Shown here: one piece after another, positions 10,581 through 18,245 of the stretch | Numbering within the stretch: the first letter of the stretch is position 1 | Layout: every line of letters begins with the position of its first letter | From: an uncultured Thiodictyon sp. | GTDB taxonomy: Bacteria > Pseudomonadota > Gammaproteobacteria > Chromatiales > Chromatiaceae | Direction of reading: 5' to 3' | Length of the DNA stretch: 47,013 nucleotides | Assembly: GCA_903837595.1 (NCBI GenBank) | Contig: CAILVI010000573.1 | Span: forward strand, 1-47,013 | The notes under the pieces: generated by a model | Seen by the model: only the letters and a program-made list of their open reading frames with translations | Told to the model about the DNA's origin: nothing | Databases searched by the model: none | Position numbers and translations under genes: made by a program

Positions 10581-13172
10581 GAGGTCGGGGCCGGTCAGGG
10601 ACTCCCGACCGTCGTGCGGGTCATAGGGGTAACGGAAATCGGGCCTCAGGATGTCGCTACCCCAGCGGGAGCGCGTCCACTCCCAGACGTTGCCGGTCAG
10701 GTCGAGTGCACCGCAAGGGCTGGCCCCGGCCGGGAAGCAGCCGACGGGACTGGTGGTCTGGAGGCCCGCGGCCTCGGTGTTGGCCCGATCGTCCAGCCAG
10801 GTATCGCCCCAGGACCAGCGCCGGGCCACGGTGCCGCGGGCGGCCTTTTCCCATTCGGCCTCGGAGGGCAGTCGCACCCGAACCCCCGGCTGCTTGGCCC
10901 GCAGTTGGGACTCGAGCCAGCGACAGTAGGCCAGTGCCTCGTGCCAGGAGATGCCGACCACCGGGCGATTGGCCCCGTTCCAGGGGGACTCGTCCCACCA
11001 GTAGGGCCGATCACGGCGCCCCTGCGGGCGCTGTGCCAGCCAGTCTGCGTATGGCTTCCTGATATCCTCGTCCGTGATTGCGGACAGGTCGAACGTGGCA
11101 CCCTGGCGCCAAGCCCAACCCTCGGGCGTCCACCAGCGTTCCTGGTCATAGCCGCCGGATACCATGAAGGGCCGGTACTGGTCGTTGGTGACCGGATAGC
11201 GGGCGATATGAAAGGTAGGCAGTTCCACCCGGTGCGCCGGCCGCTCGTCGTCGTCGGCCTCGGTGCCGTCCGCCGCACTGCCCAGGGTAAATGGGCCGGC
11301 CGGCACCTCGCACCAGTCGATGGCGGGCAGACAGGCACCCGTGGCCGCGGTGCGGGTGCCGACGCCGGGTCGCGGGTCGCCAAGCAACCCGAGCAGGTCG
11401 CCGGCCTCCAGCCGCTCCTTGGGCGGTAGTGCACCGCGCCCAAGCAGGTCCACCAGCCAGCGGCGGATGCGCCTCAGTGGCGCCTCAAAGTGCTCCTGGC
11501 CAGCGGCCGTGCTGGGGAACCCCAAATCCAGCAGGGCCTTGGCCGCGAGCACCGCGGCCTGCCAGTGGCGCTCACCGATCCCGTCGGTATCCGCGGGGCT
11601 GGCGGGGACCAGGGTGTTGACCAGGTTCACCGCGTCAGCCAATCCGCCCTGACGCTTCTTGCCGACGCCCAGCAGATAGACCTCACGCCACCAGGTGGGG
11701 TCGGCCCAGACCCGGCGGCGCAGCTCGGCACCGAAGTCGGGGGCGGTATTGGCCAGGTGACAGGCCGCGAGATATTCCTGAAAGGAGCGGTGCGGGAAGG
11801 CGTAGACGCCCTCCCGGCGGGCGATCAGCAGCCCCGCGCGGGTCTCCAGATACTCCAGCAGGACACCGGGGTTGAGATCCTGCGGACACAGCTGCTCGAA
11901 GGTCGCGATGACCTGGCCGCGGTCGATGTCGGCCGGGGCCTCGTCGCGCCCCGGCAGGACCGCCTGGCCCTCGTGGGTCGCGAAAGCGAGGCGATCGAGT
12001 GCCTGGCGCAGCCGCTGCTCCCCGAGCCCCAGTGCGCGGGCGATGCCGGGCTCGCGCAGGATGGTGCCGTCCGGCGCCGCGACCTCGCGCCCGGTCTGCC
12101 AGCGGGTCAGCAGCAGCTTGACCGATTCCTCGTAGAGGTCGGCCCGGTCGCGCGGGAGCTGGCCCCAACTGCTGTGCAGCGTGGCCATGAGGGTGAGCAG
12201 CAGCGGGCGGGAGGCCAGATCGCCGAGATACGCGCGTTCGTTGATGGCGTCGCGCAGCGCCCGCCCCCGCTGCTGCGCGGTCGGCGCGTCCCAGCCCATG
12301 ACCGGGCGGACCGCCTGGTACCAGTGAGCGATGAAGCCGGCCACTTGCGCGGCGTCGAAGGGGGCCAGGGCCAGCTCGTGGAAACCGGTGAGGTGCCAGC
12401 GCGGGTCCGCATAGGCATAGGGCCGGGCGGTGAGCAGTACCCGGCTGCCCGCGGGCAGGGCGGCGGTTAGGCGTTGCACGGACTCGAGCAGGTGGGCGCG
12501 GCGGGCGCCGGATTCGGGGACCTCGTCCAACCCGTCGAGCAGGACCAGCGCGCCCTGGCCGTGCAGCCGTTCCAACAGGTACGGGAACAGGCGCGCGGCG
12601 GCGCTCTGGCCCAGGCGCTGGACGCAGTCGTCCTCCAGCGCCCGCCAGAGGGTGTCACCCACGGCACCGTTTTCCGGGATGGCGGCGGCCGCCCGGCGCA
12701 GCACCAAGCGTACCGGCAGCAGGGTCCGGAGCGTCGGCGGCAGTGTTGACCGGGTGCCGTCGACCACCGCGCTGGCGAGCCGCCAGGTCAGGTAGTCGAC
12801 AAAGGTGCTCTTGCCGGAGCCGGCATCGCCCACCAGCACCAGGCGCCCGCCCTGCTCGCCGGTGACGGCATCGAGCAGCGCGGTGCGCTCCCCCAGCTCG
12901 GCGCGGGCCAGGCGCAGGCCGTAGCGGCGCTCGTCCTCGCCCTCCTCCCGCGGGACCATGACCACATGCAGGTCCGTATAGACGCTCGGCAGGTCGACCT
13001 CGGTGCGGGCGCCCGGCTGGGCGAAGCGCGGGTCCACCACGCCGAGCGGCAGGCGGCTGCACTCGGCGGCCAGGTCGCGGTAATAGGCGATGAGCAGCTG
13101 TTTCGGCGTGGTATCCGGTGCGTGGATAGTGATCTGGTCGCGGCCGATGAAGTCGCCGCCGCCGGTGTCCAC
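10443..13172 (-). CDS. NACHT-type STAND NTPase with C-terminal FGE domain (5' end frameshifted)
   Basis: At least 909 aa. It opens with DTGGGDFIGRDQ, followed by a linker, Walker A LVGDAGSGKSTF near residue 115, Walker B LVLLDGLDEVPES near 208, the sensor-like LLTARPYAY, helical repeats (FPHRSFQEYLAACHLAN) and from about 615 an FGE/C-lectin fold (WCEVPAGPFTLGS, RYPVTNDQYRPF, RLPSEAEWEKAARG, VVRGGSW, VGFRLVLSL). The coordinates given start at GTG 13172, which lacks a convincing ribosome site. The natural start is probably ATG 13342 (MENGAVTES): its frame encodes a leader ending GHVDTGGGD but is thrown out of frame by a 50-bp tandem duplication at 13152-13251. Removing one copy restores one continuous ORF. 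The gene may be switched off, expressed from GTG, or phase-variable. Confidence 0.85.
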   Translation of the reverse strand: MDTGGGDFIGRDQITIHAPDTTPKQLLIAYYRDLAAECSRLPLGVVDPRFAQPGARTEVDLPSVYTDLHVVMVPREEGEDERRYGLRLARAELGERTALLDAVTGEQGGRLVLVGDAGSGKSTFVDYLTWRLASAVVDGTRSTLPPTLRTLLPVRLVLRRAAAAIPENGAVGDTLWRALEDDCVQRLGQSAAARLFPYLLERLHGQGALVLLDGLDEVPESGARRAHLLESVQRLTAALPAGSRVLLTARPYAYADPRWHLTGFHELALAPFDAAQVAGFIAHWYQAVRPVMGWDAPTAQQRGRALRDAINERAYLGDLASRPLLLTLMATLHSSWGQLPRDRADLYEESVKLLLTRWQTGREVAAPDGTILREPGIARALGLGEQRLRQALDRLAFATHEGQAVLPGRDEAPADIDRGQVIATFEQLCPQDLNPGVLLEYLETRAGLLIARREGVYAFPHRSFQEYLAACHLANTAPDFGAELRRRVWADPTWWREVYLLGVGKKRQGGLADAVNLVNTLVPASPADTDGIGERHWQAAVLAAKALLDLGFPSTAAGQEHFEAPLRRIRRWLVDLLGRGALPPKERLEAGDLLGLLGDPRPGVGTRTAATGACLPAIDWCEVPAGPFTLGSAADGTEADDDERPAHRVELPTFHIARYPVTNDQYRPFMVSGGYDQERWWTPEGWAWRQGATFDLSAITDEDIRKPYADWLAQRPQGRRDRPYWWDESPWNGANRPVVGISWHEALAYCRWLESQLRAKQPGVRVRLPSEAEWEKAARGTVARRWSWGDTWLDDRANTEAAGLQTTSPVGCFPAGASPCGALDLTGNVWEWTRSRWGSDILRPDFRYPYDPHDGRESLTGPDLRVVRGGSWDDHSRNARCAYRVRGVPDYFNRDVGFRLVLSLADSGF

Positions 13173-13251
13173 ATGGCCCGCGACCTGCGCGCCGCCGCTG
13201 GGTCGCCGCCGCCGGTGTCCACATGGCCCGCGACCTGCGCGCCGCCGCTGG
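13152..13251. repeat. Perfect 50-bp tandem duplication (frameshifting)
   Basis: Two identical adjacent 50-bp copies, 13152-13201 and 13202-13251. On the minus strand each encodes the AQVAGHVDTGGGD part of the N-terminal motif. Because 50 is not a multiple of three, the leader from ATG 13342 and the NACHT body fall in different frames. The copies have no mismatches, so the duplication is recent or maintained. Confidence 0.95.
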
Positions 13252-13407
13252 TCTGGACCAGGGCCCAGAGCTTGGTCCAGAGCTTCCCCAAGGACTTGGT
13301 CTTTTCGGCAGCAGTAGATTCAGTCACGGCCCCATTCTCCATGGTAATTCAGTGGGGAAGGGTCCGCCGAAACCGGGGGCGGAGTCAATACCCGGCGCAC
13401 CTGGGAG

Positions 13408-13478
13408 CGCCGGCATTCTGCCGGCGAAGGAGCGCATCGCGCTTGAGACTCTGGTTACCAAGCTCCAGCTTGGTAACC
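13408..13478. repeat. Two palindromes upstream of the NACHT gene
   Basis: 13408-13426 has 7-bp arms (CGCCGGC and GCCGGCG). 13453-13478 has perfect arms around GGTTACCAAGCT and its complement. The second has the same stem as the palindrome at 13560-13587 in the opposite orientation. They lie between the NACHT gene and the divergent thiamine-binding gene. Confidence 0.75.
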
Positions 13479-13559
13479 CAATCCCCCGAAAGCGCCGGCT
13501 TCGCGAGTCCGGGTGACGGAGCCGGCCTCGGGCTCCAGGAAGCAGCGCTTCCCGGACTG

Positions 13560-13587
13560 GCGTTACCAAGCGGAGCTTGGTAACGAG
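13560..13587. repeat. REP palindrome, GTTACCAAGC stem
   Basis: Head GCGT, stem GTTACCAAGC with its complement GCTTGGTAAC, tail ACGAG. It belongs to the covarying-stem family (10349, 10407, 13994, 27468) and ends about 30 bp before the start of the thiamine-binding gene. Confidence 0.8.
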
Positions 13588-13617
13588 TGGAAGAAGGCCA
13601 TCAATGAGAGGCAAGCA

Positions 13618-13929
13618 ATGTACGTCATCGCGCAATTCACCGTCATCCCTATCGGCGCCGGCACCTCGCTCTCAGGCTATGTGGCGGCCTGCGAACGCGT
13701 CCTGGCGGCGACGACCGGCATCAATTATGAGATGCACGCCAACGGGACCAATCTGGAGGGCGAATGGGAGGCGGTCATGGACGCAATCCAGCGCTGTCAT
13801 GAGACCCTGCATGGGATGGGCGTACCGCGCATTTTCACGAATGTCACGCTGGGTACGCGCATTGACCGACCGCAGCGGATGGCTGAGAAGCTAGCCAGCG
13901 TGCAGGCGAAATTGGCGGATCAGACCTGA
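13618..13929 (+). CDS. MTH1187-family thiamine-binding protein
   Basis: A 103-aa protein of the small ferredoxin-like fold family (MTH1187/YkoF type, once DUF77) that binds thiamine or a related HMP-type ligand and forms oligomers. Visible features are the starting beta strand MYVIAQFTVIPIG, a conserved SLSGYVAACERVL helix, the strand INYEMHANGTNLEGEW and the second helix AVMDAIQRCHETLHGMG followed by RIFTNVTLGTRID. Its length fits the family. I use ATG 13618, with GAGG about eight bases upstream; the frame is open to 13513 but that part is palindromic repeat. It is a single gene with no visible thiamin pathway neighbours, and no TPP riboswitch is evident. Confidence 0.88.
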   Translation: MYVIAQFTVIPIGAGTSLSGYVAACERVLAATTGINYEMHANGTNLEGEWEAVMDAIQRCHETLHGMGVPRIFTNVTLGTRIDRPQRMAEKLASVQAKLADQT

Positions 13930-13993
13930 ATCGAACTGGCCGCGATCATAACGCCGGCCGCGGGCCTCGCGGGGCGCAGAGCGCCCAACACAG

Positions 13994-14022
13994 GCGTGAC
14001 ACCGCTGGAGCGGTGTCACGAG
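13994..14022. repeat. REP palindrome, GTGACACCGC stem
   Basis: Head GCGT, stem GTGACACCGC with complement GCGGTGTCAC, loop containing TGGAG, tail ACGAG. It is closely related to 10407-10434 (GTAACACCGC), where the G-C change to A-T is matched on both sides of the stem. Confidence 0.8.
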
Positions 14023-14064
14023 GGAGTTGGAAGGCGATTGCCCCGGTGGACTTCGCGCGCTGCC

Positions 14065-14095
14065 GTGGCCTCGTCGCGGCTGAAGCCGCTCCCAC
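14065..14095. repeat. 31-bp dispersed repeat, copy 1
   Basis: A 31-bp segment beginning GTGGCCTCGTCGCGG and ending GCCGCTCCCAC is identical to 29406-29436. It contains a GCGGCT/AGCCGC stem and sits just past the stop codon of the SNF2 helicase. It is a typical REP-type intergenic element. Confidence 0.85.
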
Positions 14096-14096
14096 A

Positions 14097-17000
14097 TCAC
14101 ACCGGGCCATCCGCCCCCCGCACCAACGCCAGCATGTCCGCATAACTCAACCGCCCGCCGTCTCCGGTGCCTTCGAGCAGGCCGTCGGCCAGGTCGCGCT
14201 TGGTGGCATGGAGCTTGAGTATCTGCTCCTCAATGGTGTCCTTGGCCACCAGACGATAGACGGTCACCGGGCGCTCCTGACCGATGCGGTGCGCGCGGTC
14301 CGATGCCTGGTCCTCGACCGCCGGGTTCCACCAGGGGTCCATGTGGATGACATAGTCGGCGGCCGTCAGGTTCAGCCCAACCCCGCCGGCGCGCAGGCTG
14401 ATCAGGAACAGGTCGCCCTCCCCCGCTTGGAAGGCGGCGACGGCGGCGCGGCGCTGGGTCTCGGGGGTGGAGCCATCCAGATATTGATAGCGGATGCCGC
14501 GGGCGTCCAGGTGCGCGCGAATCAGCCGCAGGTGATCGACGAACTGGCTGAACACCAATGCCTTGTGCCGGTTCTCCAGCAACTCCTCGACGATCTCGGC
14601 AAAGGTGTCCAGCTTCGCGCTGGGCAGCTCGCTGCCGGGCAGGGCCAGTTGCGGATGGCAGCAGGCGCGGCGCAGACGCATGATCTCGGCCAGCAGTTGC
14701 ATCCGCTGCTGGCCGGGGTTGGTCTCCGGGTTCTCGGCGAGCCGCGCCAGGGCCTGCAGGCGCACGGCCTCATAGAGTGCCTGCTCGCCCTCGCTCAGCT
14801 CGATCTGCAAGGTGATCTCGGTGCGCGGCGGCAGTTCACTCAGGACCTCGCTTTTCAACCGGCGCAGGATGAAGGGGCGCAGCAATTGGCGCAGCCGCGC
14901 CCGGGCGCCCTGGTCCCTGTTCAGCTCGATCGGGTTGGCGAAGCGCCGGTTGAAGGCCTCAAGTGACCCGAGGAGCCCCGGGTTGATGAACTGGAACAGG
15001 TTCCAGATCTCGCCCAGGTGGTTCTCGATCGGGGTGCCGGTGGCGATCATCCGGAAGCCGGCGGAGAGCCGCATGATGGCCTGGGAGCGCTTGGTCAGGG
15101 CGTTCTTGAAGGCCTGGGCCTCGTCGGCGACGATGGTCTCCCACTGCACCCCCGCCAGGCGCTCGGCCTCGGTCTGCAAGAGCCCGTAGCTGCACACAAT
15201 GAGGTCAAAGGGACCGGCATCTTTCAGCACCGCGGCACGATCCCCGGGACCGAAGCGCTGGGGCCGCAGCGTCGGGGCAAAGCGTCGCGCCTCCTCGATC
15301 CAGTTGGCGCAGACCGACATCGGCGCCAGCACCAGGGTCGGGCCTTGGGGCGCGCGCGACAGGATGAGCGCCAGGGCCTGGACGGTCTTACCCAGGCCCA
15401 TGTCGTCGGCCAGACAGGCCCCGGCGCCCCAGAAGGCAAGCCGGGAGAGCCAACGGTAACCCTCCGCCTGGTAGTCGCGCAGTTCCGCCTGGAGGGTCGA
15501 GGGCAGCACCGGCTCCAGGTCGCGCATAGCTGCCAGGCGCCCCAGCAGGGCCTTCCAGACGGGCGCCTTTTCCAACTCCATGCCGTCGACCAGCTCGGCG
15601 ATGACCGGGGCCGCCAAGGGGTGAAAACGCCCGGCGTCGGTGAGGCCGCGCAGGCCGTCGAGCCGTCGCCGCAGGGCGTTGCTCAGGACCAGAAAATCAT
15701 CCTCGCCCAGCCGCACGAAGCGGCCGCGCGACGCCGCCGCCAGCTCCAACAGCTCGCGCATGATGAGCACCCGGCCGTCGGAAAGCCTAAGCCTGCCATC
15801 GACGGCGAGCCAATCCCCCTGCTTCTTCACCGCGACCCGCATCTGGCCTACCTGCGCCTCGGCGCTCAACGCGATGCGCTTGCCCTGCGGCCAATCCAAC
15901 ACCACCGAATCACCCAGCGCATGGACCTGCTCCAACGCGCTCAGGGCCTGCTCCGGGTCGTCCAGGTGCCAGCTCCAGCCGTCGCTGCCGGCCAGCTCCG
16001 GGCAGCGCGTCGGCACCGCCTCGGCGGCGGTCAGTTCAGCCTTCAGGTCGCGGGTGCAGCGCACGGCCCGGCCGGCACGCTCGGTGAACAGGGTCGCGCC
16101 GCCCTGCCCCGGGCGTAGCTCGGGGCCATCCTCGCCGAAGGGGTGCACATGCAGTTCCAGACTCAGGCCGCCGTCGGCGAGGCTCAGGTGCAGGTGCGGG
16201 CGGGGGTCGGCGGGGACCGTCTCGGCATTGCCGGCACCGCCGCCGATATCCGAATGGACCGTCAGCATGGGTGCCACCGCGGTCAGTCCTTCCAGCAACC
16301 GCTCCTCGCCACCCTTGGGGACGAGTAGCCCGGCAGGACCCAGGATGCGGGCAATCTGCCGATGCCGGGCGTCGAACTCGACCAACCGGATGCGCAGCGG
16401 CGTCTCCTCCACCGGCAGGATCGCGCGGTCCTCGGGCGGGAAGGGCTCGATGCTGACCCGGATATCCTTGCGTTGCCGCACCGCGGCCAGGGTCGGGCCG
16501 CTGTGGAGCAATGCCACCGCGCCCTCGGTCGAGAGGCGGAACACCAGCGGGTGGCCAACGGCCGCCAGCAGGGCGCGGTCCTGGTCCATCCGATAGAGGG
16601 TCCGCTCGGCCCCGTGGTACCAACTCTGCTCGCGCTCCTTGACGATACAGGCGAGAATCGCCCGGTCCTGCGGGGTCAGGTAGGGAAAGCTATCGGTCTC
16701 CTCGGCCAGCTTTGCCAACGACACCGGACGGCCCATGCTCCAGCCGCCGCGCTTCATGCGCTTCTGCTCCCGGGGCTCCAGCGTCGCCAGCCCCGCGTAA
16801 AGGGTGAACAACCAGGCCATGCGCTGGTCTGACCCCGCCGCGGCATCGGCGCCGGCTTCCAGTGCGGCCGGCTGGTCGCCGAGCCCCTTGAGGGCCTCCA
16901 GCGCAAGCTCCCAGGCCGGCTTGGGCGTCAGCAGTCCGGTCATCAAAACCAGGCCGGTGGGCGGCTCCCCAAGCGTTGGCAGTTCGCCCTGGAAACCGCC

Positions 17001-18245
17001 GGCGCGCAGCACGGCCACGGCCTCATGCGCATACCAGTCGAATCCGGCCGCGACCGCGGTGCGGGCGCAGGCCGCGAGCGCCTGCTGCGCCTCCGCCGCC
17101 AGGTGCCGCTCGAGCCAGTGCGCCGCCAGGGCCTGAAACAGCAGCGCAAAGGCACCCCGCGCGCCCAGGTCGCGGCGCAGCCAGGCGCTCTCCTCCAGCC
17201 GACGCTGTCCGGCCAGCACCGCGGCCAAGTCGCCGAGCACCCGGTAAGCGTGTGCGACCGGGTCGGAGACACTGGCGCGCAGGCACAGGGCCACCTGCTT
17301 CTGAACCAGGTCGAAGTCGGCCCGCGCGCCCCGTTGCAGCAATGCCATCAGGTACAGCACACCGGGGATACCCGGGGTATAGAGGTTGCGCTTGCGGGTC
17401 AGCTTGCGGGTGACGAGCTCCGCGGCCTCGAAGCATTCGATGGCCTGGGCATAGCCACCTTGCAGGACGCGCCGCCAGCCATTCAGCGTCAGCGCCGCAG
17501 GGTCGCCACATCCGGCCAGCAGGGCTGGCACATCAGTCACACGTCCGCGCAGCAACCGCTGCTCGGCCAGGAACTCGGCGGCATCCGGATGGGCGGCGGC
17601 CAAGGGTGTGAGCAGACGCTCGGCCAGCGCGTAGGTGCTCGGATCGGCCACCAGGTCCAGCGTCCACTCGCGCAGGAGCGGGCACAGCGCCAGAATCTGG
17701 AGCCGGGGCGGGAGAGCCGCCAGCCATACCGAATCCGCCGGACGCAGGCAGACCCGGGCCAGCAGGCCCACCTGGGCATAGCGGACCTGGCTCACCGGGA
17801 CGCCGCCGCCAACCCCGAGCAGTTCCAGTACCCTCCTCTCCTGCCCGCCATAGAGCGCCAGGCGCAACAGCCGCAGGCGCCGACCCTCGCCGGGTTGCTC
17901 CCAACTATGGATCGTCTTGGCCGAGACGACGGACTCCGCCGCTTTGGTGATCGCCGGGAAGGTCCCGTCGGCCACGCTCTCGCGGGTCAGCGGTTCGAGG
18001 AGATCCGGGTGACAGGTCAGGGTGTTCTGGCGCTGCTCGATGAGTCCGTCGGCGAGCAACCGCTCACGCAAGGTTTTGGCCATCAGCCGGCTCAAGGGGG
18101 CGCCAGCCTCATCGCGCCAGCCCAGGGCGTCCAGGACCAATTGCAGGAGGGTCTGAGCAATCGGCTCACAGACCACCGACAGCACGCGCAGGATGCGCCG
18201 CTCGTCGGTGTTCAAGGCCGCGTAGCGTGCTTGCAGATCAGCCAC
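14097..18245 (-). CDS. Large SNF2-family DEAD/DEAH helicase
   Basis: A 1382-aa SWI2/SNF2 ATPase, expected to translocate on double-stranded DNA. The C-terminal engine is complete: LRDYQAEGYRWL, motif I DDMGLGKTV near residue 945, motif II as ADEAQAFKN near 1040, TGTPIEN, a helicase-C domain with YQYLDGSTP, and motif VI ASDRAHRIGQ near 1318. The first ~900 residues are not a standard domain; the start looks like a winged helix (LNTDERRILRVLSVV) and the rest is mixed helical repeats and beta structure. The start is GTG 18245, overlapping the upstream gene's stop by 8 bp, so translation is coupled. The large size and paired partner recall helicases of defence or genome-maintenance systems, but no nuclease or methylase of such a system is adjacent. 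Confidence 0.9.
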   Translation of the reverse strand: MADLQARYAALNTDERRILRVLSVVCEPIAQTLLQLVLDALGWRDEAGAPLSRLMAKTLRERLLADGLIEQRQNTLTCHPDLLEPLTRESVADGTFPAITKAAESVVSAKTIHSWEQPGEGRRLRLLRLALYGGQERRVLELLGVGGGVPVSQVRYAQVGLLARVCLRPADSVWLAALPPRLQILALCPLLREWTLDLVADPSTYALAERLLTPLAAAHPDAAEFLAEQRLLRGRVTDVPALLAGCGDPAALTLNGWRRVLQGGYAQAIECFEAAELVTRKLTRKRNLYTPGIPGVLYLMALLQRGARADFDLVQKQVALCLRASVSDPVAHAYRVLGDLAAVLAGQRRLEESAWLRRDLGARGAFALLFQALAAHWLERHLAAEAQQALAACARTAVAAGFDWYAHEAVAVLRAGGFQGELPTLGEPPTGLVLMTGLLTPKPAWELALEALKGLGDQPAALEAGADAAAGSDQRMAWLFTLYAGLATLEPREQKRMKRGGWSMGRPVSLAKLAEETDSFPYLTPQDRAILACIVKEREQSWYHGAERTLYRMDQDRALLAAVGHPLVFRLSTEGAVALLHSGPTLAAVRQRKDIRVSIEPFPPEDRAILPVEETPLRIRLVEFDARHRQIARILGPAGLLVPKGGEERLLEGLTAVAPMLTVHSDIGGGAGNAETVPADPRPHLHLSLADGGLSLELHVHPFGEDGPELRPGQGGATLFTERAGRAVRCTRDLKAELTAAEAVPTRCPELAGSDGWSWHLDDPEQALSALEQVHALGDSVVLDWPQGKRIALSAEAQVGQMRVAVKKQGDWLAVDGRLRLSDGRVLIMRELLELAAASRGRFVRLGEDDFLVLSNALRRRLDGLRGLTDAGRFHPLAAPVIAELVDGMELEKAPVWKALLGRLAAMRDLEPVLPSTLQAELRDYQAEGYRWLSRLAFWGAGACLADDMGLGKTVQALALILSRAPQGPTLVLAPMSVCANWIEEARRFAPTLRPQRFGPGDRAAVLKDAGPFDLIVCSYGLLQTEAERLAGVQWETIVADEAQAFKNALTKRSQAIMRLSAGFRMIATGTPIENHLGEIWNLFQFINPGLLGSLEAFNRRFANPIELNRDQGARARLRQLLRPFILRRLKSEVLSELPPRTEITLQIELSEGEQALYEAVRLQALARLAENPETNPGQQRMQLLAEIMRLRRACCHPQLALPGSELPSAKLDTFAEIVEELLENRHKALVFSQFVDHLRLIRAHLDARGIRYQYLDGSTPETQRRAAVAAFQAGEGDLFLISLRAGGVGLNLTAADYVIHMDPWWNPAVEDQASDRAHRIGQERPVTVYRLVAKDTIEEQILKLHATKRDLADGLLEGTGDGGRLSYADMLALVRGADGPV

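Noticed and set aside
4408-14022. A local DGR reverse transcriptase, Avd gene or template repeat
   Set aside because: I looked for an RT ORF and an A-rich near-copy of the shared 138-bp block and saw neither in the window; any such element would have to be elsewhere.
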